From Heracleum sosnowskyi (Eukaryota > Streptophyta > Magnoliopsida > Apiales > Apiaceae), in contig CM061238.1 of the NCBI GenBank assembly GCA_030848705.1, forward strand, positions 54,289,133-54,353,132: DNA of 64,000 bases, in the 5' to 3' direction. Positions 62,235-64,000 of the stretch are shown piece after piece; position 1 is the first letter of the stretch, and each line of letters opens with the position of its first letter. A program made the translations under genes and the position numbers. The notes below the pieces were generated by a model. The model searched no databases and was not told where the DNA came from. It worked only from the letters and a program-made list of their open reading frames with translations.

Positions 62235-64000
62235 TTTCTACAATTCTATAAACCCATAAGGTTAAACTACGAGAATATATTCACAAAATGGCCTGTTTCA
62301 ATTATTTCCCATTTTCCTTGTATAGCTCCCTTTAAAGGTAAACGTGATCGGGGGTCCCCTGGTATGTGCTCCAATTCAGGCACGGACATCCCCAAATGAA
62401 CTTTTCTGCAATTCTATAAACCCATAAGGTCAAGTTACGAGAAAATATCCACAAAATGGCCCGCTTCAATTTTTACCCATTTTCCTTATATAGCTCCCTT
62501 TAGAGGTTTACGTAATCGGGCATCCCCTGGTATCTGCTCCAATTCAGGTCCGGATATCTCCAAATGAAGTTTTCTGCAATTCAATAAAACCATAGGGTCA
62601 AACTACGAGAATATATCAACAAAATGGTCCATTTCAATTTTTTTCCCATTTTCCTTGTATAGCTCCCTTTAGAGGTTTACGTAATCGGGCGTCCCCTGGT
62701 ATCTGCTCCAATTCACGTCTGGACATCTCCAAATTAAGTTTTCAGCAATTCTATAAACCCATAAGGTCAAACTATGAGAAAATATCCATAAAATGGCCCG
62801 CTTCAATTTTTACCCATTTTCCTTGTATAGCTCCCTTTAGAGGTTTACGTAATCGGGCGTCCCCTGGTATCTGCTCCAATTCAGGTCCTGACAGCTCCAA
62901 ATGAAATTTTCTACAATTCTATAAACCCATAGGGTCAAACTACGAGAAAATATCCAGAAACTGGTCCGCTTCAATTTTTCCCTATTTTCCTTGTATAGCT
63001 CCCTATAGAGGTTTACGTAATCGGGCATCCCCTGGTATCTGCTCCAATTCTGGTCTGGACAGCTCCAAATGAAGTTTTCTACAATTCTATAAACCCATAA
63101 GGTTAAACTACGAGAATATATTCACAAAATGGCCTGTTTCAATTATTTCCCATTTTCCTTGTATAGCTCCCTTTAAAGGTAAACGTGATCGGGGGTCCCC
63201 TGGTATGTGCTCCAATTCAGGCACGGACATCCCCAAATGAACTATTATGCAATTCTATAAACCCATAAGGTCAAGCTACGAGAAAATATCCACAAAATGG
63301 CCCGCTTCAATTTTTACCCATTTTCCTTGTATAGCTCCCTTTAGAAGTTTACGTAATCGGGCATCCCCTGGTATCTGCTCCAATTCAGGTCCGGACAGCT
63401 GCAAATGAAGTTTTCTGCATTTCTATAAACCCATAGGGTCAAACTATGAGAATATATCCACAAAATGGCCCATTTCATTTTTTTTCCCATTTTCCTTGTA
63501 TAGCTCCCTTTAGAGGTTTACGTAATCGGGCGTCCCCTGGTATCTGCTCCAATTCTGGTCTGGACAGCTCCAAATGAAGTTTTCTGCAATTCTATAAACC
63601 CATAAGGTCAAACTACGAGAAAATATCCATAAAATGGCCGGCTTCAATTTTTACCCATTTTCCTTGTATAGCTCCCTTTAGAGGTTTACGTAATCGGGCG
63701 TCCCCTGGTATCAACAAAATGGTCCATTTCAATTTTTTCCCATTTTCCTTGTATAGCCCCCTTTAGAGGTTTACGTAATCAGGCGTCCCCTGGTATCTGC
63801 TCCAATTCAGGTCCGGAGAGCTCCTAATGAAATTTTTTGCAATTCTATAAACCCATAGGGTCAAACTACGAGAAAATATCCAGAAACTGGCTCGTTTCAA
63901 TTTTTTCCCATTTTCCTTGTATAGCTCCCTTTAGAGGTAAACGTAATCGGTCGTCCCCAGGTATCTGCTCTAATTCAGGCACGGACATCCCCAGAAGAAC
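62235..64000 (-). repeat. Long-period higher-order unit, copy 3 (truncated by window end)
   Basis: It matches the first 1.77 kb of copies 1 and 2, including the shortened monomer at 63705, 4951 bp after the one at 58754. The unit continues past the window. Confidence 0.9.
63705..63789 (-). repeat. Shortened chimeric monomer (85 bp), copy 3
   Basis: Third occurrence of the same junction, 4951 bp after copy 2. It keeps 'cccctggtatcaacaaaatg' and the 85-bp spacing to the next 'ctggtatctgctcc'. Confidence 0.88.

Larger units (their letters stand above)
35751..64000 (-). repeat. Satellite array, right arm (about 168-bp monomer, - orientation)
   Basis: The reverse complement of the left-arm monomer in continuous tandem. 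Landmarks on the + strand are 'ctataaacccata', 'cggacagctccaaatgaag' (A) or 'cggacatccccaaatgaac' (B), 'cgtcccctggtatctgctcc', 'ccttgtatagctcccttt' and 'actacgagaa'. The orientation is uniform to the end of the window. Many right-arm monomers carry 'gagaatatatccacaaaatgg', where the left arm has the complement of 'ttttgtggatattttctc'; that variant is rare on the left. No genes are embedded. Confidence 0.97.

Noticed and set aside
1..64000. CRISPR-like array because of regular repeats
   Set aside because: The repeats are 168-bp contiguous monomers with no unique spacers, and the context is eukaryotic.
1..64000. CENP-B-box-like motif in the monomer
   Set aside because: I looked for the TTCG…CGGG core and did not find a consistent match in the conserved parts of the monomer.

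Overview
This window is eukaryotic, almost certainly from a flowering plant. About 95% of it is one tandem satellite family with a monomer of about 168 bp. The rest is a 5'-truncated, decayed LINE retrotransposon of plant L1 type (about 25701-28321) and a 653-bp AT-rich non-satellite spacer (about 35098-35750). I see no intact protein-coding gene, no tRNA or rRNA gene, no CRISPR array and no bacterial-type regulation. A plant source is inferred from the nucleosome-sized monomer, the layered higher-order repeats, and the LINE, which pairs a reverse transcriptase with a C-terminal zf-RVT-like zinc module. I cannot name the species, and I cannot tell from sequence alone whether the array is centromeric, pericentromeric or subtelomeric.

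Layout. (1) 1-25700: satellite in + orientation with higher-order structure. A 505-bp trimer is repeated at 1-1010, with a third diverged copy at 1347-1851. Long units of 2851, 3188 and 3865 bp run from 2177 to 12080. A 2.4-kb block at 11071-13470 recurs 3018 bp downstream. Further units of 4705 and 2696 bp follow to 23841. (2) 25701-28321: a LINE ORF2 fragment lacking its endonuclease end, broken by three in-frame stops and one homopolymer frameshift, and ending in a 3' UTR and a short A-run. (3) 28322-35097: more + orientation satellite, more heterogeneous, with a 30-bp foreign filler at 30501-30530 and a short deletion at about 29411. (4) 35098-35750: the non-satellite spacer, at which satellite orientation flips. 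(5) 35751-64000: the same satellite on the - strand. It contains a 1677-bp duplication (36241-39117), a homogenised block of alternating 5-mers (about 841 bp) and 6-mers (about 1006 bp) from about 40391 to 53350, and a long-period block (3944 and 4950 bp) from 53341 to the end.

Two monomer classes, called A and B here, differ in one short box and are interspersed in both arms. In the right-arm 5/6-mer block there is one B monomer per unit. Every length difference between copies is close to a multiple of 168 bp, as expected from unequal exchange or replication slippage in register. The many 60-100 codon open frames in the satellite arise because 168 is divisible by 3 and each frame carries very few stops per monomer; I do not call them genes.
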